DNA of 28,733 nucleotides from an uncultured Lachnospiraceae bacterium (lineage in GTDB: Bacteria > Bacillota > Clostridia > Lachnospirales > Lachnospiraceae): positions 1-28,733 of the forward strand of contig CAJTXP010000050.1 of NCBI GenBank assembly GCA_910583615.1. The letters run 5' to 3'. The notes under the pieces are model-generated. The model was not told where the DNA came from. It saw only the letters and a list, made by a program, of their open reading frames with translations, and made no database searches. The translations under genes and the position numbers were made by a program. Of the stretch, positions 8,338 to 17,555 are shown one piece after another. Within the stretch, counting starts at the first letter, position 1. Each line of letters begins with the position of its first letter.

Positions 8338-9607
8338 GTATGTCTGAGAGAGGTTCCATCGTATTCAGCATTTCCTGAAGTGTATTGGTCTGTGCTCCTG
8401 CTTCTATTAAAAGAGCTTTATCTGACAGATGAAGATTATACCGAAGACTCCTCAGATAGATATTTCTGGCAAGCCCCGGATAGTATTGCTCGCTCATCAG
8501 CTTCAGCTGCAGAGTCAATGCCAGATTATCCTGTATGTAAGGGTTATACAGATACTCGATTGGTCCGTTTTTCTTTGTCCGGCTTAGTCCATTAAAGAAC
8601 ATGAACCTTGCCATGGTCTTTCCATCGATCTCTGTGACCAGACGGGTGCCCTCTGCCACTCCGTCCCGGTGCAGATCGATCACAGACTGGATACCGGGAT
8701 TTTCCTCCAGGATCGCACTGATCTCTGCCTGCGCCTTGCTGTATGCCTCATTCCGGTCCAGCTTTCCATCCACCAGGTCATAAACGCTGGTCACATGCAT
8801 CACGTCATATCCTTTTTCCCGGAGAAGCCGGGCAAGATATTCCCCAACCCCTACAATCGTCGTGGAATTATCTCCCGGAACAGAATCTATAAATCCCTCC
8901 TGTGAATGCGTGTGATAGATCAGGATCTGAGGTCCCTCTACTTCTTTATCAATACTCATATCCTTGGACAGAAGTATCTCTGCATTCAGATCTTCCGGAG
9001 CAATGGTTGTCGTTTTATCCATCGTATAAAAATTTTCAAATAAAAACTCAAAGTCTGAAAGTTCCTCCATATTGTAAATCGTTCCTGCCGCAACCGTAAC
9101 CGGTTCTTCCTCTGCTTCCTCTTCCGCCTGTTCTTCCTCCCTGCGCTGCGCCTGTTCTTCTTCCGTTTTTTTCTCCAGAGCTTTCTCATTTTCCACCTGT
9201 GCAAGCGTCTCCATATCATACTCCTCGCCGTTTTCATCCAGTTCGTTCTCATCATGAATGCCGCCGGTCACAAGTATTTCATAAGTAGACGCACTTTCCA
9301 TCCCGCCTGTCTGTTCTGCTCCATACTGCAGACGGTAAAGAGGATGCATTTCCATAACGCGCTTTATGTACCAGCCGGAAAGAGAACCGATGTCCCCATC
9401 CTCTGCATATTCCAGAAAAAGCCCGGGATACAGGCAGCGTGCAAATTCCCTCTGGCACACACGCTGCACCGACGTCTTTCCTTCCCGGATGAGAGCTTTA
9501 AGATCTCCTGACCAGAACCTCTGCCCACCTGTAAAAACAATATAAAAACCTGCCACGAAAAAAAACATCCACAACAGCCAGTTCCAAAACCTTGATAATC
9601 GCTCCAT
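8315..9607 (-). CDS. spoIIP: Stage II sporulation protein P (peptidoglycan hydrolase)
   Basis: 430 residues with one N-terminal membrane segment (about 6-26, WNWLLWMFFFVAGFYIVF) and a long outside region. After a Glu-rich linker comes the SpoIIP amidase domain with ILIYHTHSQE, VIDLHRDG and the late LLIEAGAQTNT motif. The His and Glu residues fit the zinc-dependent amidase/endopeptidase of this family. In the mother cell SpoIIP works with SpoIID and SpoIIM to degrade septal wall during engulfment. ATG at 9607 is chosen because TGAGGA precedes it at a good distance; the GTG at 9643 lacks a site. It lies 41 bases after gpr, as in Bacillus. The Glu-rich linker at about residues 120-175 is longer than I would expect. 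Confidence 0.95.
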   Translation of the reverse strand: MERLSRFWNWLLWMFFFVAGFYIVFTGGQRFWSGDLKALIREGKTSVQRVCQREFARCLYPGLFLEYAEDGDIGSLSGWYIKRVMEMHPLYRLQYGAEQTGGMESASTYEILVTGGIHDENELDENGEEYDMETLAQVENEKALEKKTEEEQAQRREEEQAEEEAEEEPVTVAAGTIYNMEELSDFEFLFENFYTMDKTTTIAPEDLNAEILLSKDMSIDKEVEGPQILIYHTHSQEGFIDSVPGDNSTTIVGVGEYLARLLREKGYDVMHVTSVYDLVDGKLDRNEAYSKAQAEISAILEENPGIQSVIDLHRDGVAEGTRLVTEIDGKTMARFMFFNGLSRTKKNGPIEYLYNPYIQDNLALTLQLKLMSEQYYPGLARNIYLRSLRYNLHLSDKALLIEAGAQTNTLQEMLNTMEPLSDILDKVFDP

Positions 9608-9648
9608 ACGAATCCTCACCCATTTATTATATGGGAAAAGCACCCGCC

Positions 9649-10521
9649 CTATGCCTCATTCGATACCTGAAAAGCCATATTCAACGCCTCTGACAGAGTA
9701 AAGCTCAACTGTTTGATCGTTTCATCTATATTTTTGGGAGTCACAAACATTCCGTTCAAATGGGGCGGCATCTGCTCACAGTTTCCCTGGGCGTCATAGA
9801 TAATCGATGCGGCCTCCACCACGGTCGGCACTCCGATGGCAATGACCGGAATCCCCAGACTCTCTTCTGTCAGACAGTTTCTGTGATTTCCCACGCCGGA
9901 TCCCGGCTGGATTCCCGTATCTGTAAGCTGGATCGTCCGGCTCAGCCTTTTCGTACTCCGTGCTGCCAACGCATCAATTACAATCAGAAGGTCCGGTTTT
10001 GTCTGTTCCACGATTCCCCGTATGATCTCTGATGTCTCCATCCCTGTCTGTGCCATGACTCCAGGAACGATCCCGCTGACCTGACAGCACTTCTCTGTTC
10101 CCATGACCTCTTTTCCATATTCTTTGATCAGATGCCTGGTAATCAGAAGATTGGATACCGTTTTTGGCCCCAGCGCATCCGGCGTAACATCCCTGTTTCC
10201 AAGCCCGGCAACCAGGATGGAACGTTCCTTTTCTTCTCCCATCAGCTCTTTCAGATAGCAGGCGAGCGTTTCCGATATCTCCCGATGATAATCCTCATCC
10301 GGCGACGCCATTCCCGGAGCTTCCAAAGTCAGATAGTTTCCCACAGGCTTCCCCATCTCTCTGGCGCCCCGCTCTGACACGATCTGAACTCTCGTCAGCC
10401 GGATATCTTTCTGTTCATCATAATCTTCTTCTACAATTACTCCATGTACTTCCTCTTCACTGCCTTCAAAACTTTCCCGCGCTTCCAGCGCCAGGTCTGT
10501 CCGTACCCTCATCCGTTCCAT
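9649..10521 (-). CDS. gpr: GPR endopeptidase (spore germination protease)
   Basis: 290 residues of the A25 aspartic-type germination protease family. Near the N-terminus MRVRTDLALEA is the conserved opening. GLGNRDVTPDALGP and LLIVIDALAARS carry the Asp residues associated with activity, and IQLTDTGIQPGSGVGN follows. GPR degrades small acid-soluble spore proteins at germination and is made as a zymogen in the forespore. It is the first gene of the gpr-spoIIP-lepA-hemW block, divergent from rpsT. A GAGGAG site lies nine bases before the ATG. Forespore sigma-factor control is expected from the family, but I could not identify a convincing sigma-G promoter upstream. Confidence 0.96.
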   Translation of the reverse strand: MERMRVRTDLALEARESFEGSEEEVHGVIVEEDYDEQKDIRLTRVQIVSERGAREMGKPVGNYLTLEAPGMASPDEDYHREISETLACYLKELMGEEKERSILVAGLGNRDVTPDALGPKTVSNLLITRHLIKEYGKEVMGTEKCCQVSGIVPGVMAQTGMETSEIIRGIVEQTKPDLLIVIDALAARSTKRLSRTIQLTDTGIQPGSGVGNHRNCLTEESLGIPVIAIGVPTVVEAASIIYDAQGNCEQMPPHLNGMFVTPKNIDETIKQLSFTLSEALNMAFQVSNEA

Positions 10522-10796
10522 CTTTCTACACTCCTCAGTATTACATGATTCTTATTTATGACAGCTCTTCTGAATGTTACCTCTCCATGTATCCCAACGG
10601 TGTGGGTGTGAAAAGTAACCACTCCAATTAATATTTCCGGAAAAATGTAAATTTATGTATTGACACCAGCTCTCCTTTCGTCTAAAATATATTCGTGTGT
10701 TTCCATGTAAAGCTATACCGTGTCTCGCTTTCATGAAGCACGTCATAAAAAATATCATGAAATTGAATTACAGAGAATAAACCGGAGGTGCACAAA
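10522..10796. promoter_or_regulatory. Divergent gpr / rpsT intergenic region
   Basis: 275 bases between two divergent genes. It holds the rpsT promoter at 10660-10688 and about 100 bases of rpsT leader with a small potential hairpin around GCTTTCATGAAGC. The gpr side has no clear promoter. GTGAAAAGTAAC (10608-10619) recurs in reverse at 26658-26669, next to the argC/argG palindrome. Confidence 0.5.
10660..10688 (+). promoter_or_regulatory. Predicted sigma-A promoter of rpsT
   Basis: TTGACA (10660-10665) and TAAAAT (10683-10688) are separated by exactly 17 bases. The -35 box matches consensus fully. Predicted transcription starts about 100 bases before the rpsT start codon, leaving a leader long enough for autoregulation. 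Confidence 0.75.
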
Positions 10797-11060
10797 TTGG
10801 CTAATATTAAATCTGCTAAGAAAAGAATCCTGGTTACCGAGACCAGAACTGCAAGAAACAAAGCAATCAAATCCGAAGTTAAGACCATGGTCAAGAAAGT
10901 ATACACAGCAATTGATTCCAAAGATCAGGAAGCTGCAAAAGCTGCGCTGAAAGCTGCGATCTCCACAATGGACAAGGCAACTTCCAAAGGCGTATATCAT
11001 AAGAACACAACTTCCAGGAAGATTTCCCGTTTGCAGAAAGCTGTAAACGCCATGGCTTAA
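10797..11060 (+). CDS. rpsT: 30S ribosomal protein S20
   Basis: 87 residues, read (M)ANIKSAKKRILVTETR..., ending in KISRLQKAVNAMA, the standard S20 length and sequence pattern. S20 binds 16S rRNA early in 30S assembly. The start is TTG at 10797: translation from it gives the exact usual N-terminus, and GGAGGTG lies six bases upstream. A GTG at 10788 would overlap that ribosome site. The plus-strand gene lies between minus-strand gpr and holA, keeping the Bacillus-like order. A weak TTG start together with a long leader fits the known UUG start and autoregulation of rpsT in E. coli (analogy, not shown here). Confidence 0.97.
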   Translation: MANIKSAKKRILVTETRTARNKAIKSEVKTMVKKVYTAIDSKDQEAAKAALKAAISTMDKATSKGVYHKNTTSRKISRLQKAVNAMA

Positions 11061-11076
11061 ATAAATACTGCATGTA

Positions 11077-11114
11077 TAAAAAACCGGCTGGTTCCGTCAT
11101 TCCAGCCGGTTTTT
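11077..11114. terminator. Bidirectional terminator between rpsT and holA
   Basis: An 11-bp stem, AAACCGGCTGG (11081-11091) with its complement (11102-11112), is followed by T's on the plus strand and preceded by A's from 11078. It can therefore end both convergent transcripts. It lies about 20 bases after rpsT and 60 bases after the holA stop. Confidence 0.88.
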
Positions 11115-11173
11115 CTATCATCTGCGGTTCCGTCATATTTTATACCGTATCTGTCTTCCATGACTACAATACG

Positions 11174-12157
11174 TTATCCTTTCGCGCTGTATTTCACGAT
11201 AAGCATCTCCACGCTGAGCTGATCCGCCATTCGGCCGGTCTTAACCCTTTCTTCCGTATCCACGCAATCCTCGACTGCTCTTCGAAGCTGCGCTTTTGTA
11301 AACTTTCTGCACTGTGCCATATATTTCCCCATAGCAAAGGGTGGAATACCTGCTGCTTTCGCCATCTCTCCCCGTTCCATCCCAAGACCGGACAGTTCCT
11401 TTAACTGCAAAAGCTGGTGAAACTGCCTGGTAATCAGATACAGAATCCGCATAGGCGGTTCCTTCATGGAAAGCAGATCCGCATACAGATCCAGAGCCTG
11501 TCTCTGATTCTGTTCCGTAATCGCCTGTATCATGTCAAAGATACGGTTTTCTGTCTGTTCTGTACAGACTGCTGCCACATCATCTGTTGTTATGGTGCCT
11601 TTTCCAAGTGTGTAGCACAAAAGCTTCTCCAGCTCACGGTCAATATTTTCCATATCCGCACCGGTGCGTCCCAGGAACACATGCATGGTTTCTTCTGTGA
11701 TATTTCTTCCTTCCTTTTTTAAAATACCAAGTACCCAGCGCGACAGAGTCCGTTCATCCTGGCGTTTAAATTCCACCACTCTGCCGGATTTCTTAATAGC
11801 CTTATAAACCCTTCCCCGCTTGTCGATCTTCGACTCTGTCAGAATCAGACAGGTACTGCTCGGAATCTCCGGAATATAATCCGCCAGCTCCGGACACGCA
11901 TTTTCAGCGAATCCGCTGTCCTGAATCTCTATCACTCTGCGTTCTGCAAAAAAAGGCATGGTCTCAGCCAGATCAATGATCTCCTTTGGATTGATTCCTT
12001 TCCCCTCAAAGGATGCCGCATTCATGGTATCCTCAGGATCCAGCAGGGCTTCCCTTAGCCGCTTCCTGTACTGATTTCGAAGATAGGTTTCTTCTCCCGT
12101 CAAAAGGTATATATTCTTAAACTGCTGATTTTTTATGTCTTCCATTAACATTTTCAT
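11174..12157 (-). CDS. holA: DNA polymerase III delta subunit
   Basis: 327 residues. It begins MKMLMEDIKNQQFKNIYLLTGEETYLRNQYRKRL, matching the HolA opening with a degenerate nucleotide-fold (YLLTGEE). Later come the SKIDKRGRVYKAIKK segment and the C-terminal collar helices (MRILYLITRQFHQLLQLKEL). Delta is the wrench that opens the sliding clamp in the clamp loader. Position after comEC and before rpsT matches Bacillus, where it was called yqeN. AAGGAG lies nine bases before the ATG. A promoter-like sequence at 12186-12214 suggests it need not depend on the com operon. Confidence 0.95.
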   Translation of the reverse strand: MKMLMEDIKNQQFKNIYLLTGEETYLRNQYRKRLREALLDPEDTMNAASFEGKGINPKEIIDLAETMPFFAERRVIEIQDSGFAENACPELADYIPEIPSSTCLILTESKIDKRGRVYKAIKKSGRVVEFKRQDERTLSRWVLGILKKEGRNITEETMHVFLGRTGADMENIDRELEKLLCYTLGKGTITTDDVAAVCTEQTENRIFDMIQAITEQNQRQALDLYADLLSMKEPPMRILYLITRQFHQLLQLKELSGLGMERGEMAKAAGIPPFAMGKYMAQCRKFTKAQLRRAVEDCVDTEERVKTGRMADQLSVEMLIVKYSAKG

Positions 12158-12185
12158 GATGTCGTGCTCCTTCTGTTATAGTACC

Positions 12186-12214
12186 ATTTTATCATGAAGC
12201 TCTCATCGGGGCAA
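12186..12214 (-). promoter_or_regulatory. Possible promoter of holA
   Basis: On the minus strand TTGCCC (12209-12214) and TAAAAT (12186-12191) are 17 bases apart, and the -10 carries an upstream TG (extended -10). It lies in the 67-base gap between comEC and holA. Confidence 0.45.
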
Positions 12215-12224
12215 GACAGGCAGT

Positions 12225-14456
12225 TCAAAGACTTTCTTCTAAAAACGTAAGTTTATTTACACTTTTTATACGCACCTGTTCTCCATCCGTCCAGATCCGG
12301 ATGGCTCCGCAGTCCTTTGTGGCGCAGACCCGGCTTCCTGCAGCCTTAAGTCTTTCAAGCGTCTCTTTTCCAGGATGCCCGTAACGGTTTGCAGCGCTGC
12401 AGGAAATCAGGCTGACTGCCGGATGCACCCGGTCAAGAAACGATGCTGTTGAAGAGTATCTGGAACCATGATGAGCTGTCTTTAAAATTTCCACCTCCTT
12501 TAACAGGTCTGAGGACAGAAGTATTTCCTCCGTCTTCGCTCCGATATCTCCGGTCAGAAGCATCTGAAATTCTCCATATTCCGCCATCAATACCAGCGAC
12601 AGGTCATTTCGGTCCTCAGATACGGCATTTTCTGCCGGCCACAGACAGGACAGAGAAAACTCTTTTTCTTCCAGACGATCTCCGACTCCCATATACAGAA
12701 TCGGAATTCCCGCTTCTCGAAAAACCGCTTCCATCTCTTCACAGGCCTCGTCCCTCACCGAAAGTTTCGGCAGCACCGCATGGCCGATCCGGAAACCGCC
12801 TCCGCCTCTGCATTCCTCTGCCAGTTCTCTGAGTCCGCTGATATGATCCTGGTCCATATGAGAAATAAATACATAATCAAGTGTTCTTACACCTGACCAC
12901 TTAAGAAACGGAAGGATTCGGTATATTCCTGCACCTTTTACATTAGAGCTTCCGCCGTCATACAGGCAGGTCGTCCCTCCTGGCGTTTTAAAAAAGACAG
13001 AATCTCCCTGCCCCACATCCAGCATGCAGATCTCAAGCCCGGAGGAGATGCGCAGGCATAAAAGACAGGCACACAACAGAATCGGACCCAGTCCTGCCGC
13101 CAGTACCCGCTTTCCAGGACAAAACGGTTCCTTTTTTCTCCAGTATTTTTTCCTTCTCTTTTCCCGGTACAGAAGAAAAAGTCCTGTCGACAGGAATCCA
13201 TAGTAAAGCAGTACTTTCCATTTTTCCGGACATCCGGTCGTCAAAACCGAACCCGGAAGGGAGAGACAATGCTGTCCGGTCCAGGCATACAGCTTCAGAA
13301 TCAGATGACATGGAATCACAAGCACACCTGCGGCAGGAAGGCAGAACAGCCCGGTCACACCGCTCATAAACCCGAATACCATCAAAACACTCATGAGCGG
13401 AATGACCAGCAGATTCAGCAAGGTAGAATACAGGGGATATTCATAAAAAAAACACAGCAGAAGCGGAAAAGTTACCATCAAAACGGAAAGGCTTACGGAA
13501 AGCGCCTGCATTGTCCGTCCTGATTTCTCCCTGTACAGTTTCCAGATCGGAGGAAGCAGCGCAATGGCGGACACTGCACCATAAGACAAAAGGAATGCAC
13601 TCTGCTTAACGCAGACCGGACTGGTAAGCATAAGGCACAGCGCCGAGGCGCCAATACCGGTCAGCATATCGTAAGTTCGTCCGATCAGATCCGCCAGAAT
13701 CGCCATGCTGCACATCAGAACTGCACGGACTGTAGATATGGAAGCTCCTGTCATCCAGCCATATGCCAGAAGAAACAGGATTGCAGGAACGCCTGACAGC
13801 ACATAAGATCCTGTGCTTCTTCGAAGCAGGCGATAAAGCCCCATGCCTGCCAGAGAGACGTGAAGCCCTGATATGGCCAGCAGATGGGAAATGCCGTTTT
13901 TCTGATACAGCTCTTTTATCTCATTATCCAGCTCTTCCTTTCTGCCAAGCACCATCGCCTGCATCAGTCCGCTGTCCTTTTCATCAAGAATCTGTTCGTA
14001 AACTTCCTGCAGCCTCTTTCTCAGCGTCAAAAGCTTCTGACGTACAGGCGACGAATGCAGGTTTAGAATTTCCGCATTTTTGGCGTAAAAGGTATAGGAT
14101 ATCCCTTTTCCCTGATAGTAAAGCCTGCTGTTAAACTGTCCTGGATTGGTTGGTTCTTCTATTGGATAAATGGTTCCCGAAAGGGATAGATCTGTTCCCA
14201 CCGGATATTCGGCAGTCTCTGTCAGATATACAAGAATCTGTCCGGTCTCAAAGCGGAAACTTCCGCCTTCCACATAACAGTCCGTCAAATAAATCTGTGT
14301 TTTGTCATTTTTCGCGCCCAGTCGACTGACCCGGCCGATAACCTGCGCCTCGCACTTCCCTGTTACTTCGAGGGGTTCATAAAAGAACCCCGCCGGCAAC
14401 AGGCTCAGGATCAGGAATACCAGCAGCGCCAGACATGCAATCGGCCTCTGTCTCAT
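12225..14456 (-). CDS. comEC: ComEC/Rec2 DNA-uptake channel protein
   Basis: 743 residues. The N-terminal part has membrane segments around a soluble OB-like domain. The central competence domain has the hallmark HLLAISGLHVSLAG and many membrane helices. The C-terminal part is a metallo-beta-lactamase-like domain beginning MLDVGQGDSVF with the metal motif HMDQDH and later TAHHGSRYS and YGHPGKETL. ComEC carries single-stranded DNA across the cytoplasmic membrane; the C-terminal domain is thought to degrade the other strand (family knowledge). All three parts are present and intact. The ATG overlaps the GerMN lipoprotein stop by four bases (ATGA), indicating coupled translation. Confidence 0.96.
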   Translation of the reverse strand: MRQRPIACLALLVFLILSLLPAGFFYEPLEVTGKCEAQVIGRVSRLGAKNDKTQIYLTDCYVEGGSFRFETGQILVYLTETAEYPVGTDLSLSGTIYPIEEPTNPGQFNSRLYYQGKGISYTFYAKNAEILNLHSSPVRQKLLTLRKRLQEVYEQILDEKDSGLMQAMVLGRKEELDNEIKELYQKNGISHLLAISGLHVSLAGMGLYRLLRRSTGSYVLSGVPAILFLLAYGWMTGASISTVRAVLMCSMAILADLIGRTYDMLTGIGASALCLMLTSPVCVKQSAFLLSYGAVSAIALLPPIWKLYREKSGRTMQALSVSLSVLMVTFPLLLCFFYEYPLYSTLLNLLVIPLMSVLMVFGFMSGVTGLFCLPAAGVLVIPCHLILKLYAWTGQHCLSLPGSVLTTGCPEKWKVLLYYGFLSTGLFLLYREKRRKKYWRKKEPFCPGKRVLAAGLGPILLCACLLCLRISSGLEICMLDVGQGDSVFFKTPGGTTCLYDGGSSNVKGAGIYRILPFLKWSGVRTLDYVFISHMDQDHISGLRELAEECRGGGGFRIGHAVLPKLSVRDEACEEMEAVFREAGIPILYMGVGDRLEEKEFSLSCLWPAENAVSEDRNDLSLVLMAEYGEFQMLLTGDIGAKTEEILLSSDLLKEVEILKTAHHGSRYSSTASFLDRVHPAVSLISCSAANRYGHPGKETLERLKAAGSRVCATKDCGAIRIWTDGEQVRIKSVNKLTFLEESL

Positions 14457-15367
14457 TCTACCAGCTCCTCATTTCTCTCAAATATCGTATCAAAACTGAT
14501 ACTTTCCCTGAAGATCCGGTTGGTTTCACCGTCAATACTGATCTGAACCTTCTGCGCATCCGTATTCCGTATCAGAGAATTGACAATAGAATAAATCGGA
14601 ATGCTCTCTGTCACATTATAGCCGGTCTCCAGAAATCCGGCATCCAGATTCACATAGCAGACACCGTCCCGAACCGATACGCTGACCAGTCTGGTGTTCT
14701 CAGGTATTGTCGGATATGCGCCTTCATAAGGCGGTCCGTCAATCAAACGCTCCACAATCAGTTTTTCAAGGGAAATATTACTGTTATATTCCATAGGCAC
14801 CCTCTGAGTAACCAGCCGGTCGCCTGTTTCATTCGTATAATAAAGAGTAAGATCTGCTGTTCGGTACGCATTGATCTCCTCTCCGGCATTTTCGATAAAC
14901 TGTTCTTCGTTCATCAATCCGACTGCCTTCCCCTTCAGATCCATAAGCGGCTGATCCGCAACACGGAATCCGATGTAATCGATCTCAGGGATCTGACACA
15001 GAGTCCTTACCAGAGCCGCCCTGCACAGGACCTCATATACCTTCAGCATATCCATATACTCTGCGGAAAAATTCAGATAAAGCTGGTTATGTTCAATCTC
15101 ATAGCTTTCGATCCGTACATTTTCCGGAAGCGGCGGTTTATAATTTTCATTCTCCGGTTCTTCACGCAGAAATCCCAGCGCCTCATTCAACAGCCCTTCT
15201 GTATTCTCTGCCTGCAGCTCTCTGTATTCATAATCCAGCCTGGTTTCTTCTTTATTCACATACCAGATCCGGTATCCACTCTCTTCCTCCTCATTCTGCC
15301 CGCTGCATCCTGCCATACTCAGACACAGCAGTACGCCGAGAAGTAAATATCTTATCCATCTCCCCAT
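14453..15367 (-). CDS. GerMN-domain lipoprotein
   Basis: 304 residues with a lipoprotein signal peptide: basic MGRWIR, a hydrophobic stretch and lipobox SMAGC (Cys21). An acidic linker follows, then two GerMN-like domains, roughly residues 55-155 and 165-290. The second has NLDAGFLETGYNVTESIPIYSIVNSL, close to the GerMN signature (YVNL, then a helix SIVNSL). GerM proteins in Bacillus take part in sporulation and germination; related two-domain lipoproteins often sit beside sensor kinases such as LpqB/MtrB in actinobacteria (family knowledge). Here it lies right after a histidine kinase, 50 bases away, and overlaps comEC, so a role in signalling or envelope assembly is possible. Confidence 0.88.
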   Translation of the reverse strand: MGRWIRYLLLGVLLCLSMAGCSGQNEEEESGYRIWYVNKEETRLDYEYRELQAENTEGLLNEALGFLREEPENENYKPPLPENVRIESYEIEHNQLYLNFSAEYMDMLKVYEVLCRAALVRTLCQIPEIDYIGFRVADQPLMDLKGKAVGLMNEEQFIENAGEEINAYRTADLTLYYTNETGDRLVTQRVPMEYNSNISLEKLIVERLIDGPPYEGAYPTIPENTRLVSVSVRDGVCYVNLDAGFLETGYNVTESIPIYSIVNSLIRNTDAQKVQISIDGETNRIFRESISFDTIFERNEELVE

Positions 15368-15416
15368 CCTTTTCCTCCTGCCAAAGTTTCATATCTTCCT
15401 TTTAAAAATTCCCGGA

Positions 15417-16865
15417 TTATATGATATACCTGAGCGGAATCCTTACAGTAAAGGTGGTTCCCTGGCCGACCTCACTTTGAACCCGGATTGCTCCTCTATG
15501 TGCCACAACTGCGCTTTTTGTAATGGCAAGTCCAAGACCCGTACCGCCGATCTCCCGGGAGTGGGACTTGTCTACCCGGTAGAATCTTTCAAATACATAG
15601 TCCAGTGATTCCTGCGGAATTCCCATTCCGGAATCGCTTACTTTTACATAGAAAAACTTATGGTCTGCATCCAGACTGACCCGCACCCAACCATTTTCAC
15701 GGTTGTATTTAATTGCGTTTTCCACCAGATTTGAAAAAGCCAGCGACAGCCTTGTTGTATCGATCTCCGCACTCACGCTCCGATTGCTTTCAAACACCAC
15801 TTCAATATTAGCCAGTGCGGCAATCGGGCGCAGCCGCTTCAGAATCTGTTCCAGAAATTCATTGACATCCGTAATCTCCACATTCAGACCTGTTACTTTC
15901 CGGTCTGTTTTCACCAGTGTCAGCAGATCCGAAATGATCGTATTCTCCCGATCGATTTCTTCTGCGATGTCCTGCATGAACTCCTGATACAGTTCCACCG
16001 GCGCACCTTCCTGCACCAGCAGGGAATCTGCCAGTACCTTCATGGACGCAAGCGGCGTCTTCAGCTCATGGGACACGTTGGATACAAATTCCTGTCTGGA
16101 TTCTTCCATCAGACGAAGCTTTGCCAGAAGACTGTTGAATGTATTTGAAATATTCTCTGTCTCTGTACAGTCATGGATATCCAGATCTCCGTCCAGGGCC
16201 CCCTCCACAAGATCACCAATAAATTTATTCATAAAGCGGAGCGGCTTTACCAGCCAGCTGGACAGAAAAACCGCGAGTACAAGTACACAAAGGCCTCCTG
16301 CTACCAGCCAGATCTCCATAAGGTTCCGAAGATTGTCACGTCTGGCATTCAGACTGTCCGTGGACGCACTCGCCAGGATCACTCCGATGATCGTCTTGTC
16401 TTCTGAACTGCTCATGATCGGAACCGTCATCTCAATAAAACGCCCGCTCACATAATGACTCGTACTTTCGCCCTTAAAGCATTTGATGACTTCCTCTGCC
16501 AGCATGGTGCGCCCTTCTTCCAGCGCATATGTATCCACCAGGATCTGAAAATTCCGGTCAATAATAAGAATTCTTCCATCATAAAGCGTGGCAAGCTGTG
16601 TCAGCTCTCCGGCCAGCGTCTCATTGCCGGGATCATCCAGATAATTGGCGCTTCCAAGCTGTGTGGCAAGAATCTGGCACTGATTGTTTACGTCATTGCC
16701 CAGTCTGGTAAGAGACTGTTCCGTATAGGCAGACAGAAACACTCCGGACAGAATCACTGCGGGAATGGTTCCGACCAGAAAAAGAATCACCATGATCCGA
16801 AAATTCAGGCTTTTGAAGAATTTACCATTCAGGGAAAATCTTTTCGTCCAGTTTGGTCTAAACAT
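15417..16865 (-). CDS. Membrane sensor histidine kinase (WalK/PhoR type)
   Basis: 482 residues: a first TM helix (about 22-45), an extracytoplasmic sensor domain of about 135 residues, a second TM helix (about 182-203), a HAMP domain (about 204-255), a dimerization domain with the phospho-acceptor His266 in SHELKTPLASMK, and an ATP-binding domain with NLVENAIKYN (about 379-388), DSGMGI (411-416) and GTGLGL (441-446). No cytoplasmic PAS domain is seen between HAMP and HisKA, unlike WalK. The start overlaps the response regulator end by eight bases. It lies inside the com locus, where Bacillus has comEB. Confidence 0.94.
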   Translation of the reverse strand: MFRPNWTKRFSLNGKFFKSLNFRIMVILFLVGTIPAVILSGVFLSAYTEQSLTRLGNDVNNQCQILATQLGSANYLDDPGNETLAGELTQLATLYDGRILIIDRNFQILVDTYALEEGRTMLAEEVIKCFKGESTSHYVSGRFIEMTVPIMSSSEDKTIIGVILASASTDSLNARRDNLRNLMEIWLVAGGLCVLVLAVFLSSWLVKPLRFMNKFIGDLVEGALDGDLDIHDCTETENISNTFNSLLAKLRLMEESRQEFVSNVSHELKTPLASMKVLADSLLVQEGAPVELYQEFMQDIAEEIDRENTIISDLLTLVKTDRKVTGLNVEITDVNEFLEQILKRLRPIAALANIEVVFESNRSVSAEIDTTRLSLAFSNLVENAIKYNRENGWVRVSLDADHKFFYVKVSDSGMGIPQESLDYVFERFYRVDKSHSREIGGTGLGLAITKSAVVAHRGAIRVQSEVGQGTTFTVRIPLRYII

Positions 16866-17547
16866 TGAAATAGTACCCTACTCCCCATTTGGTATGTACA
16901 TACTTCGGTTCGCTCGGCTTCTGTTCGATCTTTTCGCGAAGTCTTCGAATATGCACATCCACCGTGCGTACATCGCCCGGATAATCATATCCCCACACCG
17001 CATTGAGCAGATGATCCCGGCTGTATACCTTGTTGGGATTCAGCGCCATCAGCTCCAGAAGGTCGAACTCCTTCGCGGTCAGATTGATCTCCCTTCCGGC
17101 AATGTTCAGCCGCCGGCTCTCGCAGTCCAGATGGAATTCTCCCTTGTCCACCACCCTGCGTCTCTCCTTTTCCGGCGCCTTCTTTCGGGTCCGGCGCATG
17201 ATCGCCTTGATTCTCGCCTTCACCTCCAGTATATTGAACGGCTTTGTGATATAATCATCCGCACCATAATCAAGCCCCAGAATCTTATCCATGTCATCTC
17301 CTTTTGCGGTCAGCATGACCACCGGAACGCTGGAAAATTCCCGAAGCTGCTGACAAACTTCAAATCCTGTCAGCTTCGGAAGCATCACGTCCAGAAGAAT
17401 AATATCGTACTCATGGTTTCGGATCATCTCAAGCGCCTCTTCTCCGTCATAAGCGCAGTCCACTTCCATGCCGTCCTGCTCAAGACTGAACCGGATGCCT
17501 TTTACGATCAACTTTTCATCATCCACTACTAATACTTTCTGTCCCAT
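16858..17547 (-). CDS. OmpR/PhoB-family response regulator
   Basis: 229 residues. The receiver domain has the acidic pair in LVVDDE, phospho-acceptor Asp53 in LLDVMLPK, Thr in VMLTAK and Lys in YITKPF. The DNA-binding domain is a winged helix with LTAKEFDLLELMALNPNKVYSRDHLLNAVWGYDYPGDVRTVDVHIRRLREKIE. ATG at 17547 is chosen since it gives MGQKVLVVDDE and has GAGGTGG just upstream; an in-frame TTG at 17559 would cover that site. It is nine bases downstream of comEA and overlaps its kinase. Its targets are unknown; control of the surrounding com genes is a natural guess. Confidence 0.95.
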   Translation of the reverse strand: MGQKVLVVDDEKLIVKGIRFSLEQDGMEVDCAYDGEEALEMIRNHEYDIILLDVMLPKLTGFEVCQQLREFSSVPVVMLTAKGDDMDKILGLDYGADDYITKPFNILEVKARIKAIMRRTRKKAPEKERRRVVDKGEFHLDCESRRLNIAGREINLTAKEFDLLELMALNPNKVYSRDHLLNAVWGYDYPGDVRTVDVHIRRLREKIEQKPSEPKYVHTKWGVGYYFNV

Positions 17548-17555
17548 TTCCCACC

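Noticed and set aside
10608..10619. 12-mer GTGAAAAGTAAC shared in reverse with 26658-26669 as a repeat family
   Set aside because: Many 12-base matches are expected by chance in 28 kb; both are intergenic, but flanks do not match well enough to claim a repeat.
14435..15346. 303-codon plus-strand open frame
   Set aside because: Antisense to the GerMN lipoprotein gene, which has a clear signal peptide and domain motifs.
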